Positions 32,974 through 47,500 are shown, numbered from the stretch's first letter. The stretch is 64,000 bases of DNA from Corticium candelabrum (GCF_963422355.1 NC_085104.1:5544298-5608297); one strand, 5' to 3'. The notes: generated by a model not told the origin, from the sequence alone. Numbers and translations are program-made.

Positions 32974-34200
32974 GGTGCTACAACACCAAGATGTCACATG
33001 CACGTATGCAATTAGAAGTTTTAGGTGTTCGTAGTTGGGATTTGCCTACTTGACTTGGAAGAGATGTTGGGGTATTAGGGTATTGTAACATCTTGGCGTT
33101 GTAGCACCATAGTTTTACAGACAACTGTTCTAATATGTTCTTGAAAGCTCGAGGAAACAGTATCCCACTGATTGATGATGTCTTTGAACATATTCCTTTC
33201 AAAGTCTTCGGAGTGAAAGATGATATGAAGCCCAGAGATTCAAAAACTAGTGGATAGAATAGACCACCTTCTGTGGTAACATTGGCTTCATGCCTGGCAT
33301 CTTTATCACATTCTGCTGCTTCTGCTGCTGCACCAGGACTGATTGCTGCTTTCAATATATAGGAAGGTTGTAAAGAGTTACAGATTGTAACATTGAAATA
33401 TCCAGGTTGACCATTCATGAAATCTGGATGATGTATTTCTCCTGGTCTGCTTGAATCATAACCTGAGCAGTTCTGTTCTTTTTTTGACCTGCTTGTTTTC
33501 AACAAGCAAAGCTTGGAATATTACTTCACAAAGAGCATTGTGAAGTTGAACACTTAGCAGACCTCTGGGCAGCTGATTAGGTGGTCACCAAATGGATCAA
33601 TTGTAGCGCCACAACTTCATAAAACGGAAGATGGTGGAAGAGGAAACATCAGAATGCCGAGCCATGTCCGGATCACAATTACGAATTCATGCGGAGCAAT
33701 GATGAGGCCTAGATTGGGGTTGGGTAATGCCCGCAACTAAGCCCCTGCACGGTTCGATGAAATTGTGTTCAAACGAGCTTTGTCTCTTAAACTCCCGTTT
33801 TCCATTAAGGAGTTGAAAACATTGTAATGTATCTGTTTCTGAATATTCTGCTGAGAAGCTGTGTTGAGATCCAAAGTGTGCATTGCAGGCAATTTCTTTT
33901 CTTTCCAAGAATACTGTACGCTTCATTTTTGCCTTGAACTTGAAAATCAGGACAAAATACCTCTTCAGCAAATTCGGTGTTCGAATTGCTTGCGTTTCTT
34001 AAGAGATTTTGAATCAAGTTTGGTGGTATTGCAACTTCCTATGAAAGCAGCTGCTGATGAGGTTAGTGCTTCTCTGAGACTAAGACCTCCTGTGCGAACT
34101 GGTAGTGTCGCTTGGAGCCACAAGGAATCTGGAATAGATGAACGAGTGATTAGTTCAAGAGATTGTCTCAAACCTCTGTCAAAACGAGACAGACCAGGTG
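32968..34200 (-). pseudogene. Non-LTR retrotransposon C-terminal copy (copy C)
   Basis: On the minus strand: LPVRTGGLSLREALTSSAAA (about 34120-34060), the GMAR-like middle with frameshifts, SSRPGEIHHPDFMNGQPGYF, AAISPGAAAEAAECDKDARH and EQLSVKLWCYNAKMLQ. The C-terminus then departs from the family into a hairpin: TGGTGCTACAACACCAAGATG (about 32972) is mirrored near 33090-33115, as if the last 20-odd bp had been copied back in inverted form. It is flanked by (TA)n on both sides (32908-32967 and about 34201-34227). Confidence 0.78.
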
Positions 34201-34930
34201 TTATATATATTATATATATATTATATTGTTAGAGGACTTTGTTCTGTTGGACACTTAGAGTATATATATTGCCATAACCTTACTGATATTTGCTCATGTG
34301 AATTATTAATTAACAGCTATGCTAAGAGTTGTATTATAAACAGTAGCTGAACGAGATGCTATTATTTTCAGTGTTTCTAAACTAGACTTAGCCCAATACC
34401 CAAGACTTTCTACAACTAGTGGTATAAATGAGTAACCAGATTTCAGGACTTCGGCGCCATGTTTCATATCTTTCTCTTCAGCTCCAGCCTCTGCAGCTGA
34501 TTCAGGATTTGAAATGACATGTATAATGTGACTAGGCTGTAATGAGTCCCTCACTGAAACGTCGAAAAAGGCAGGACGTCCTTCTACAAAATCAGGATGA
34601 TACAAGTTTGAAGTTTTCTGCACTGCCACAATGTTCAATTTTTGAGCCCTTGTTGTCAGAAAGGAGATAATGAAATCATGTACAGCATCATGGTGTTCCT
34701 AAGACTTCGGTTTCCACAATCTAGTAGATGATCTCCAAAGACATTGAGAATGTGCCCACAAGAACACCGGGAAACATTCGGTGGAGGAGGGAAGAGTGGT
34801 ATACCGAGAAAGATCCGAATAGATATCACGAATTCCTCTCTAGACATGGATAGGCCAAGTTTAGGTTGGGGGTTGCCCAGTGCCATGCTCCAGTGTGAGG
34901 AGTCGCAAAAGTCTAGCTTGATCACAAAGA
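34201..34930 (-). pseudogene. Non-LTR retrotransposon C-terminal copy (copy D)
   Basis: Minus-strand order: SMALGNPQPKLGLSMSREEF, FLGIPLFPPPPNVSRCSCG, FGDHLLDCGNRSLRN, then a frame change, SNLYHPDFVEGRPAFFDVSV and ESLGYWAKSSLETLKIIASR, stopping at 34306. The 3' tail reaches (TA)n at 34201-34227. The 5' end near 34,930 is not at a (TA)n tract but at a short duplicated ACAGACTTCAACTT. Confidence 0.8.
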
Positions 34931-34989
34931 CTACTTACAGACTTCAACTTACAGACTTCAACTTAATAAGCGCTGATGATGTGTCTTTG

Positions 34990-35275
34990 AAGCTGACATT
35001 GTTTCAAAGCTAATTTCTCGGAACGGGGCACTCTTCAGTGGGATATTAACAATCAATCTAATCAGCCCAGGCAAAGAACGGGATCTCATCTAGTATCTAC
35101 ATATATACTAATTGAATAACCCGTTCTCCACACGGGCAGATTAGATTATTAGTTGTTAGTTAATTATTTAACATTCTATACAAATATATGTTGTTGCATG
35201 AGTATCCCTTTCTGAAAATTTATCATGAAGTATATCTCATTGATTCACATGCAGTTTTACTTCTTTCTGAAGAAT
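34990..35275. repeat. Dispersed repeat, inverted partner of 22.3-22.9 kb
   Basis: Contains GGAACGGGGCACTC and AAGAACGGGATCTC motifs and a segment (about 35110-35275) that is the diverged reverse complement of 22700-22860. Confidence 0.6.
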
Positions 35276-36420
<1,145 letters not shown>

Positions 36421-36423
36421 TGA

Positions 36424-36455
<32 letters not shown>

Positions 36456-36475
36456 CGTGCGTGCGTGTGTGTGTG
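36424..36475 (+). repeat. (TG)n microsatellite at the SINE tail
   Basis: GT/TG repeat with a GCGTGCGTGCGTGC interruption. Confidence 0.95.
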
Positions 36476-36499
36476 AAATACTTATACATATATACCCAC

Positions 36500-36960
36500 A
36501 TATTTATTACATACACGGACATTCCCACCCCAACATCCCCAACAACTCATGTATGCATATCCCAACTACATACATCCACTGTATCTCTAAATTCAAACGT
36601 TGTAAAACCAATTTAGCATTATATGACGCAATATATATGATAGTATGTCCACTGTAATCAGTGATGACCCTCCAGTGTCTTTGGCCACGTTGATAGGATA
36701 CCAGACCAGACCAGCCCTTGACCAAACTTTTCCACATTGAGACAGGTTTGGATCCAGTTGATTTATCCAAAGACTGGTGACAGAGTTTACGCCATTGGCT
36801 CTATAAGTAGCAGAATGTTCAAATGTGTCCAGATTGATGGAACAAGATTTAAGACTGCTCTTTAGGGAGGCTTTTGAAACGGAGATATTGACGACCCAGG
36901 CGACGCTTTTCATGTCCGAGTTCTCCGAATAGCAGCTGTTTTTGTATTCTGTCATCATGA
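36500..36960 (-). pseudogene. Short fragment possibly of the same non-LTR family (copy F)
   Basis: The minus frame contains ASYNAKLVLQRLNLEI, close to the family C-terminus (YNAKLILRRIALE). The upstream frame (36958-36593) contains DPNLSQCGKVWSRAGLVWYP, which I do not recognise. A very short C-terminal relic is likely; the rest is unassigned. Confidence 0.45.
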
Positions 36961-37267
36961 CATGTCCAGCGGAGCTGACATTTTATGATGTAATATTGTA
37001 TGCCAGTCATTGTGCAACGAGTATATATGTATGTATATCTATGCTTGGTAGATAGCTAGGTGTCATTTTGATGCAACTATATGTGCCTTTGAATATAGCA
37101 GTGTCATAAGCTCTTTCATTCACTTTAGAGAATTTATCAGATGTGAAGCTAGAAGGTGGAAAGTTCCTCTAAAGGACAAATGGTCTTGCAGGATTGGAAA
37201 TGACTTGAGTATACGTACAGTGATTGAATGTTGTAAGCTATATGGTCAACAGCATGCTGTTTATCAA

Positions 37268-37727
37268 ACATTGGGATTACCATTATTATTCTAATTGAAG
37301 CACTTCTCTTACTGAAGCGCCATCTGGAGTTGTAATTATTTATTAGGCCCTAATTAGAGCGCCTCTTGGAAACAAATTTATTGTTTAGAGGCGCTAACTA
37401 TGTAGAAGCATTGCTAAACAAGTAACAGCAAGTCTTGATTGCCTAAATGGCGCCTCACTACTATATCCTGTAACGTTTTCTAGATGGTAATTGAGGAACA
37501 GCTGTATTTGAAGATTTGCAGAGCACAGTTTAGGGTGCACCTAATATGTTTTCCTTTTTTTCTAGTAGTGTAGTATCTTACATTCTACAATGAGCACTAT
37601 GACTCTAATTACTTAAGCACCCCTCTAAGTGAGGCGCCTTGTGGAGCCATAATTATTTCTTAAACTCTAATTGGAGAGCCATTTAGATTGATAATTTTTA
37701 TTTAAAGGCGTTATAATTAGAATAATG
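37268..37727. mobile_element. MITE with imperfect inverted ends
   Basis: TTACCATTATTATTCTAATT at 37268 is mirrored by AATTAGAATAATGGTA ending at 37727. Several GGCGC/GCGCC-containing subrepeats alternate in orientation inside (GAAGCGCCATCTGGAG, GAGCGCCTCTTGG, GAGGCGCTAAC, GAGGCGCCTTGTGGAG). Length about 460 bp, no coding capacity. Confidence 0.72.
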
Positions 37728-38275
37728 GTACAGCTTCAAACAGGTACACTTTACTTTCAGTTTGGGTGTATTAAAGGTTTAAGATTTTGCTTTTGCAGTT
37801 GCACATGTCAATTGCAAAACAAATGTCAATGGATTGCAAGTGTTCTTTGTTTACTTATAAATGGTGCTGAAAACTGGTTGGTGGTGCCCTGTTTGACCAT
37901 TTGTGCTGTGGTGTTGTACATGTCTGTTGCATTGCATTGTGAATTTTCTAGTCCATGGAGGCCGACTAATACCTGTGGCCTGTGAAGTTGTAGCAACAAG
38001 TGAAGACTCAAGTGCAGAGAATGAATTAAGATATAAATTGCGCAAATGATTGTGGCGCTTGACCCTGCAGGCCAGCTAGATACTCTAATTAATTAACTAC
38101 ATATGCTGTCTAAGTCTGTCTTCTGTCTGTCTGCGATACATCTATATCAAATACAACAAACTTTTCATCAGCAAATCAGAACCAAAACTAAAGTCCTTTT
38201 TATAATCAATCTCTAATGACTTCATAATTATTAATTATAAAATTAATGATAAAAAATTTAGAAGAAATTACTTAC

Positions 38276-38589
38276 CACAAATCTTAACTGACAGTCTCTA
38301 AAATGTGTGTACAGCATACATTTGCAATGTGAACAAACTGATATTAGAGATGCTTTTTCTCTACAGCTCGCTTCGTCTCCTCCCTTTCCCTCTAGATGTC
38401 TCAAATTACCTTGCACTCTAGCGCTAACATCAGTATGGTCAGATGAGTCACTGTCACATTGAATCAAGTCAATGCTAGTTTGTTTGTCATCATCCCCTTC
38501 TTCACAAGAACACCAAAAAAGTGATCATGCCTATAGCTGGCTACAGCTAGCTTCCCAGTCAAGTGTTTCTTCATAGAGAGAGGATCATC
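38276..38589 (-). CDS. Candidate exon(s) of an unidentified gene with one frameshift
   Basis: A TTGTTTAG acceptor (38590 side) and a GTAAGT donor (38274-38275) bound a 314-nt segment that is open on the minus strand except for one frame change at a run of six T. Before it the frame reads LSMKKHLTGKLAVASYRHDH; after it reads WCSCEEGDDDKQTSIDLIQ and CSHCKCMLYTHFRDCQLRF, with four Cys at the end. The break in a homopolymer could be a sequencing error or a pseudogene. I do not recognise the family. Further open sequence at 37851-38045 (minus) might be a following exon. Confidence 0.35.
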
Positions 38590-39081
38590 CTAAACAAGAC
38601 AACAATCAAAAAGCAAAGCAAGAAACGGCACCATGAAATACCGTCTCCACGGAAAGGTGTTTATCGCTTCTTGGGGATTTATTGCCCGCCCTAGCTTCTA
38701 AAGTCTCAAGCTGCTTCTGGTTTATATGTTATACGCAAAGCATGGACATGGAACCGTGGATTTCTAGTTTTTCCGGGTAATTTGAGGGTTAGTGGTAGGT
38801 TTAGGGTTAAGGTTAATTCATGGTTAGAGTTAGGCTTAGCTATGCAAGGTTTGTGATCCATGGTTTGTATTACAATAACGAACGTTAGAAGCCCTAACCC
38901 ATATACTGTTAATCATGTGATTAAATTGTCAATTATAATTGTTACGTTAGATTTTTATTTGTAAAAAAAGAATCACGTGATCTAAAATAATTGATATTAA
39001 TGTATTTAAATCATTAATGTATTTAAATCATTAATATAAAGCGTACTTAATATAATTTGTTACATACAGAACATTGACACA

Positions 39082-39139
<58 letters not shown>

Positions 39140-39724
39140 CATGTGAGGGTACACAACTTGGCACCAGGTGAGATCTCATGATTGTGAGTCAGAAAGTTGA
39201 ACAGTCACAAGTCAGCACTCTGTTGGTGTGCAAACAGATGCTTGAGTCAGTGACTATAGTGTATGCATGTGTTATCGGTTTCTTCTGAGTTATTTGTTAG
39301 GGTAAACTTTAAAAAGGTGCTGTTTCAAGTGCGCAGGCGTGGTGTATGAATCTGCAAGGGTGTATAATCTCTACACAAATACGTATTATCTTGAACATAA
39401 AACACGTCCTTATTTTCAAAGACATAAATAGATGTGCCTTTATTAGAGATGTGTCTTTGTTGGAGACCGTGTCCTATATAATTTCAACCGTGCTTACTTT
39501 AATAATACAATATAGCTATCATTTATTACCATTTAATACATTACGTTTGACTACTGGTAATAGTTACTTCGCGAGATGTGTGCTTTTATTGGAGACTGTG
39601 ATTTTTATTCTTTGGATGAGGTCCCGTAGTGTGAGACGTAACTGTATTTGTGACCTGGGTTTATGATAAAGATAATACGGTGACTTATAAGAACCTGTAG
39701 TCCACATGCATGCATGCATGCGCG
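38590..39724. other. Non-coding stretch with small repeats
   Basis: Contains a degenerate TTAGGG-like patch at about 38785-38850 (GGTTAGTGG, GGTTTAGGGTTAAGGTTAA, GGTTAGAGTTAGG), a short tandem of ATTAATGTATTTAAATC at about 38996-39035 and a (CA)n tract at about 39088-39138. No gene is recognised. Confidence 0.5.
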
Positions 39725-39768
39725 CGCGCGCACACACACACACACAGTGACACACATACACACGCAGT

Positions 39769-39802
<34 letters not shown>

Positions 39803-39807
39803 ACAGT

Positions 39808-39849
<42 letters not shown>

Positions 39850-39854
39850 ACAGT

Positions 39855-39892
<38 letters not shown>

Positions 39893-39897
39893 ACAGT

Positions 39898-39949
<52 letters not shown>

Positions 39950-39954
39950 ACAGT

Positions 39955-39998
<44 letters not shown>

Positions 39999-40003
39999 AC
40001 AGT

Positions 40004-40045
<42 letters not shown>

Positions 40046-40050
40046 ACAGT

Positions 40051-40094
<44 letters not shown>

Positions 40095-40122
40095 ACAGTG
40101 ACACACACACACACACCACAGT

Positions 40123-40186
<64 letters not shown>

Positions 40187-40191
40187 ACAGT

Positions 40192-40249
<58 letters not shown>

Positions 40250-40287
40250 ACAGTGACACACACACACACACCACAGTGACACACCCA

Positions 40288-40327
<40 letters not shown>

Positions 40328-40371
40328 GACACACATACACACACGCAGTGACACACACACACACACGCAGT

Positions 40372-40417
<46 letters not shown>

Positions 40418-40422
40418 ACAGT

Positions 40423-40466
<44 letters not shown>

Positions 40467-40471
40467 ACAGT

Positions 40472-40523
<52 letters not shown>

Positions 40524-40570
40524 ACAGTGACACACACACACACACAGTGACACACACACACACACGCAGT

Positions 40571-40614
<44 letters not shown>

Positions 40615-40636
40615 GACACACATACACACACGCAGT

Positions 40637-40687
<51 letters not shown>

Positions 40688-40719
40688 ACACACACACACA
40701 CATACACACACACCACAGT

Positions 40720-40800
<81 letters not shown>
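39725..40800. repeat. Interrupted (CA)n array with CCACAGTGACA spacers
   Basis: About 1.07 kb of (CA)n broken at irregular intervals, mostly 25-65 bp, by CCACAGTGACA or CGCAGTGACA. More than 20 interruptions are visible. The interruptions are nearly identical, so the array grew by duplicating (CA)n-plus-spacer units rather than by slippage alone. The Cys-Val and Thr-His frames of up to 422 codons are artefacts of the repeat. Confidence 0.95.
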
Positions 40801-40803
<3 letters not shown>

Positions 40804-41084
40804 GACATAAACACACAACCACGAGCTCTCACTGTGCATGTGTGCAGTCACTAATCACACACCATGCATAACACAAGATACGATATCGAGGTAAGAAACA
40901 ATTGATGTAATGCTAAATTCAAAATATAGTTACACCTGTGTAAGTACACTCTTAGCAAATCCACAATAGATCATATATAATAAAACAACCACGATTGTGT
41001 ATAGTCAGACTCCCTCATACGCAATAACGAATGGCGTCAATATCAATACCCCAAGCTATTCACAAAAATTGACATCATTTAGAC

Positions 41085-42530
41085 CTATTTCGTATAACCT
41101 TCATGTTTAATTCCATGAGATCGAGCTAGACTCGGCGAAGCAGCAGATCTCTTTCCCAATTTCTTACATTTCATTAGCATTCTTGCCTAATATATTGTAA
41201 TTCAAAAGAAAAGGCAAACAACCATTCATTGTGACAGTCAACCAACAAAATAACTTACACTAACCTGCTCCGAACACCGCGTGATCACAATAGTACAATC
41301 ACCATCCTGCATCCACGGCTCACCATCGACCTGCAACGGTATCGGGCCTCTCACGGTAAACTTGACCTACAATACAATCAACATAGATACACAAGATGTA
41401 ACAGTCGTTGCTCAAAAGTGTGATATTACGTGAGAGCACTGAGCTAGCCGAATGCCTGTCCGAAGACCTCCCTGAATTTGTGCCTAAAATACAATACATA
41501 AACTTTGACTTTGCATCTACACTCGACGTCGAGTAAACAAACCATGTGCATGACTCCGTTCACGCCCACAACTTCAATAAAACCATCGTTAAATGCCGGA
41601 GTTAAAAACCTCTGCAAACACAACACCAAATCAATGCAATGTCACAGAGTTTAGTAAACAAACACACAAATAAATAAAGCAGAAATGAAATTTCTTGACG
41701 CTGACTTACATCGTCCCTATCGGAGCCCCATAAGTCTGCACCTGATCCCCAACTGCCGATGTTGAGCACTATGATCCCTTCCACGTCGGGCAACCGCACA
41801 ACTTTGCCGTCACACTGCAAACAGCCGAGCATTCCACCAACTTCAATATACATAACCAAATCAATAATACTTACCTCCATTATAACCCGCCTCACGAGAT
41901 CACTCGTATTACCTTTGCTTATCATCTTTGATAAAGACAGACGAACGTATACGCCCTTGTTATGAAATCTAGCAAATACATAACAATACAATACACAAAC
42001 TGACAAACAACAGACGACTTCCACAAAGTCCTGACCTACTACTAAATTTTTCAGGCGCTTCTTCTCTGGCTTTATGAAATCCCAGTGTGATATCGGCATC
42101 AATTCCGATTCCAAAGTAGTTATTCAAAACTGTGATGTTCGGAGATCGTGAGTGTAATCGCATGTTGCCTGATATGCTGCCATTGCCGATAGAATCCATG
42201 GAACCTAATCCATCTCTTCTTCTTGATACAGATACCGTCTTTGAGCTTCGTTTGAATTCTGGACTTTCTTGCTCGGATAGCATTTGATCGGTATGTGCTC
42301 GACTTCTATGTGCATCTTCAAACTGTTGTTTCATTTCACTCACGTTTGTATGACAATTCCTTTGATCAGTCGTGACCGACAACTCATCTGAAGTCTCACT
42401 CAAATGTTTCAGTCGATTAGCTAATGTTTTGTGTTCTCCAAAATGTACTCCTACCGTTTCTTCAACACAAACTGTCCACCTGAATACAACAAGACCATGA
42501 CAATGGCAGCATTGTGGGTATGTATGTATG

Positions 42531-42603
<73 letters not shown>

Positions 42604-44524
42604 GTGTTGTGTACTAGCCTGTCCATGGATGTAAATTCTGCATTGTCTACTGCTATCAGGTAGTTAAGAAGTGACTCGTCAGTGCTACCATACCCGGAAC
42701 CCCAACGAAGAACTCTTGAGAGATCGTTACCTGCAAACAGAGTAACCACATCAGACTACTGTTTTTGAACTGATGTAAACACGACTTGCACAGCACACTA
42801 GTAACATGTTTTGAGGATACCAGCTGCTGTTGATACCCTGTTTACACTGATAACACTGATCGTGACCAAGCAGTTTGATCGACTGTTTCAGGCAAGATGG
42901 AACATGAGCTGGCATCTGTTTACATGCACTGTGATTATCGGAGTGAGACAGATATTGTGTCACGCAATATATAAAACACGAATGTCAGGATCGCTGCACT
43001 TTGTTGGCTCTTACCTCAAACAAATACAAAGTGTTTGGTACAAAACAAGATAACCATTTAGTTTATCATGGCCGGCCACACATAGTACGACAACCTGTCC
43101 GAGATGCCCTGTACATATTTGCATCCAGCCGACCCATTCGGTGACCAAGTCAGCTTTATGTTCACAACTAGGAAGTTCAAACACACTCTGCCAAGCCAGC
43201 ACAGTCTGTATCACTTAAACATGCCAGTGTGAACACGATACAAGACTTACAAGTCAAAGCACAAAACACAAGATGCAAAACACAGGATGCTAAGCAAGCC
43301 ACCAATCATGAATAAAAACAAACTATACGAAGATTATCATGTAAAGTATAATGGAAAAACATTGATGTCTTCTTGAAAACTGTACGTATACTGACGTGAC
43401 CAATGGCTTACCTGTGCCAAGAGGAAGAAGAGCTGATGGAGGATATTTACACGCCATATTCTGTCTTGCTTCATCCAGAACTGTCAAAACCCAACCAAAC
43501 GTGCCGTCTCCACCACAAATAAGTATACGAAACTTGTGAACAAACCGAAAAACATGCAAACTAAAAATCACATTTAAGCCAAATATTCTCGTGATAATAC
43601 TCGATGTACACGTACCCCGGAAGGGGACCTCCTTCACCCAGATTAAATACTTGAAGTGGGTTAACGAGCCTCTTCAGTGCTAAATACAACTCTTCACCGT
43701 ATCCACCACCACTCTTCTTGTTAACAAATATAAGCAGCGGTTCAATGTCTTCTGGTAATATATGTGGCTGCAACGAAACGTCGTAAGACTCGGTTTCTAG
43801 CCATTACGCTTTGACCATGCATTCACCTCTATGTGTGGCAGTGAGAACACCTTCAACTGCTTCAGACCGGGTCTTGTTTGTTGTAGAACGGCACTCATTC
43901 TGGCTGCCGTGTCAGGAGCGTTAAATTCCATAAACATACAACCTATTGCCAGACAAATAAACTGATGTCAACCAAATCAAGTCAAGATGTCTTGTGTTAG
44001 CCTAACCAAAACTTGGATACACGGGACCGATGTGGGTGTCACTGTCGACTAACACAACCGATTACGTTAATTATTGCCACCTTGTTAATATCTACTCTTA
44101 CGTGTTCCCACTAAGCCCTTGATCGAGCGTTCATAAAAGTCTTCTGGTTTGTTTTTCGGCATGCCTCCAACATAAAGTCCAACGCTGATGCTGTAAGACA
44201 CTTCAGCGTCTCGTCGAAGGTAAAACCTCATCAGCTTGGCCTCACGAAGAGATCGCTACACGACAGACAACCTCAGAGATGATTCAACGCCAAAGACATA
44301 CACACTTGAAAGCATTACAGCTGTTGCTGCTTTGATGACTTGCCAAGGGTGAGCGTCTTGAGGCAACACACTTTCCTGAACTACACAAAAATAAAGCTGT
44401 TGATGTGTAACAAAACACAGACGGCGCTCTACCTCCGTCGTGCAAAGTCACTTGAACTAATGAGAATGCTGAAGAGCCCTCTCCCTGAAAGACAAAATTG
44501 TGTGTAGCCATGACAAACACCCAC

Positions 44525-44567
<43 letters not shown>

Positions 44568-47500
44568 ATACCACAATAGAGGTACGTACGACAGCGACTA
44601 ACTGATCGCATATAAACACACACAACACAGCAAGCACCTTCAGCCCCATTTTATTCAAAGCCAATCGAATTATCTCTTCGGTACTTGTGTCTACACTGGC
44701 ATTAACGGTCTTGAACTTCAACGCACTGTCAATGCTAACAGTAAAGCAGCAGAGAATGCAAACTTGCCATCCAACATCACAACATCATTGGTTACCTATT
44801 ACCTTTGCATTCCTGAATAGACTCTGATAACTCCCTTGTCGGCATCGACATTCTATAGACATACAACAGTAAAGACTCGCTCACTATTTTGCCATTATCA
44901 CAAGCATACAAACCATACGGGTGGGAAAGGTTAAGCAAGTGTGTATGCTTTTGTAAACGGTGACACACGATTTAGAATAATGCCATAATAGCTACAGATA
45001 GTGTAAACAAAGGATCAAAGACACATAGTAAAGGAACATGGCATCAACTTCTGTTTAATTAATTAAGGGTATAGCCAATTAAATAAGTACTATATTTGCA
45101 GTACTTTGTGTGTCAACCTTGCATTTTCTGGACATCAGTACTGCACAGTGCGACTTCTGTGTCAGTGAGAGGCAGTAGGATCAGAGCCCCAGCTGCTGAG
45201 TGAGGCTAAATTGTGTGGTAATGCATGGAAGTTCAAGGTTGCTGTAAGAGGTGCGTAGTGTGCAGGGACTGGTCATCATTCGCTTCCTATGCTCTGCAAA
45301 AAATAGACCACTCCCACATACTACTGTAAACTATCATTTAGTCTCGAGTGATGGCTAACATGTACGTATATGATGAAAAAATTCCTGACAAACAGATGGT
45401 TCCCTCTAATCCCAACAATCACTATCAGCAAATTACGAATGCACATGTTTTTGTAAACTTGAACGATCAATGTTGGGATGTTGGGAGCAGACGAATGTTT
45501 GGCAAAAGTTATCCAGAAATGAGATAGAGATGATCTACAGAGAGCTACCACAAAATGTCAAGGCCATGTAGTTGAGCCGTTTTCAATTTTATTGCTATAA
45601 TACGTGAAGATGGCGCGTGGTGTCTGGCTGCAACACATGATCCATTGTTTTTCAAACGTTGACATTCCAGATATTAAAATTTGCATTAAGACTACGACAG
45701 AGACCACCTATTGAACCCTCAAATGCATCGATTGACAAAGAATGACTGCAAACTATTCTGAGATTCTCTGATCACAGTAACAGTCCAGAGTTTCAAACTA
45801 CAACTAGCATCACACACAATATACATACTGGTAACGTTTACAAACAGTAGTAAGTTGTACTGTCAGCAAACTGGTATGTATGCCTTTGTCATAAGTAGTG
45901 TTGTGCATGTGCACAGTAATCCTGTATGTATATAAGTTGGGTTTCCAAAATATAGACAGTCTCGTGTTGCGTTACAGAAGAGTACTAGACACTTAGGTCA
46001 CAGTGGTGACGGGAGTGGGATGGTTGTACAAGACTATCCAATAGGACCTGTACACTAGCAGATATGAAGAGATTGAGTATTTTAATTGGATGGTTTACCT
46101 AATTTGGTATGGGGAAGAGTGTCATAAGTAGTGGTGCACATGCGCATAGTATGTATATAATTTGGGTTTTCCAAATATATAGACAGTCTTCTGTCGCGTT
46201 ACTGAAGGGTACACTTGAGTTGTCACACTTTGGTAAAGAGGGCAGGGAGTCAAAGAAAAGCATAGAGTTTGTACACTTGTAATAATGAGTGACCCCTAAC
46301 TCTAATCACAAAACAACAGCTTTAATCTGACCCTGGCTCTCATGCAGAAAGTGAGCGAAGATCCACTGTGAGATCGAGAACGTGTTGGAACATCAAGCGG
46401 TTGTAATTCCTTTTCGACTTAGCAACAATAGTCAATTAACGAATGACCAAACTGGACATTGAAACACTTACTGCCATCTTCCACTTGCACTAGACAATAA
46501 TTGGCAACATTATCACAAATTTGAAACTGTTTCAGAGACGCCGCCTGAAAAACATCGGAAATTAAATGGTTTGCAAAGGACGTCAATTCAATGATCAAAA
46601 TCTCACTAGAATTTCCTCGGCTGTCGCTGAGCCATGAATTGGCACCACTTTATATGGTTGTTGTGTTGAACTGTCACATACCTTGTAAGAGTTTTGATCT
46701 TTTGAGCCTGCAATGAAAGACATATCATATGTACATTTCTATCCAAACATACCAAGTAAAGGAAAGAACATGACTAGAAAAAAATCAGTGCAAAGGAGTA
46801 TATAGTACAATACGTACAAATGCAAGATTTCCCAGTCCAGTGAACCTTGCATTTAGTAACCTAGATTTAACGACACTTCCGTTCAACAACATGATTTCTT
46901 GCACACAGCAAAATAACCATAGGCCTTGTGTACTGACTATCAATCTAAAGACGAAGCACTTAAAGTGCTAAAGCCTCTCGCTGCTACCTTACTTTACGGA
47001 ACAGCTCCTGCACACATACTGCACCTTAACTTAACATGATGCGAGCAAGAGAAAGGGGCTGAACACATTGACTGGCACGTCAGATTGTCGACATATAGCA
47101 CACTAATTAACATCAGCGATAACAATAAGTGCATGTATGCTACGTCCATCCGTCTCTTGGGTTGTCTGCATCACAAAACAAAACAAAACAGTCAAGTACA
47201 CATACTTCTACGAAAGACCAAGCCAACATTCTAACAAATGTGATTATTAAATTAAGATACAAACTCAAGGCAGCAAGAACATTGGAATGCAATGACAGCA
47301 TGAGATAATTGGTGGAATCTGCTCTCATGACAATTTAGCACATGACCATAGGGTAACAATAAATAATGCTGTCATACCCTAAAGACCTTGATAAGCAAAA
47401 TCCATATCCTCACGTGTAGATCTGGGTTGTGGTACGGCTGGCTGTGCTATTAGAAAAAATCCAAGCTCTAGAGATTTCAAATGATGCCAAGATCGTCTCG

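Noticed and set aside
39564-40851. Open frames of 388-422 codons rich in Cys-Val
   Set aside because: They are translations of the (CA)n/(GT)n array in all frames; any dinucleotide repeat without stops does this.
47140-47190. Splice-acceptor-bounded DNPRDGW segment as a DGK exon
   Set aside because: Joining exon 7 directly to the exon at 46707 keeps the frame and the RA domain; including this segment breaks the phase.
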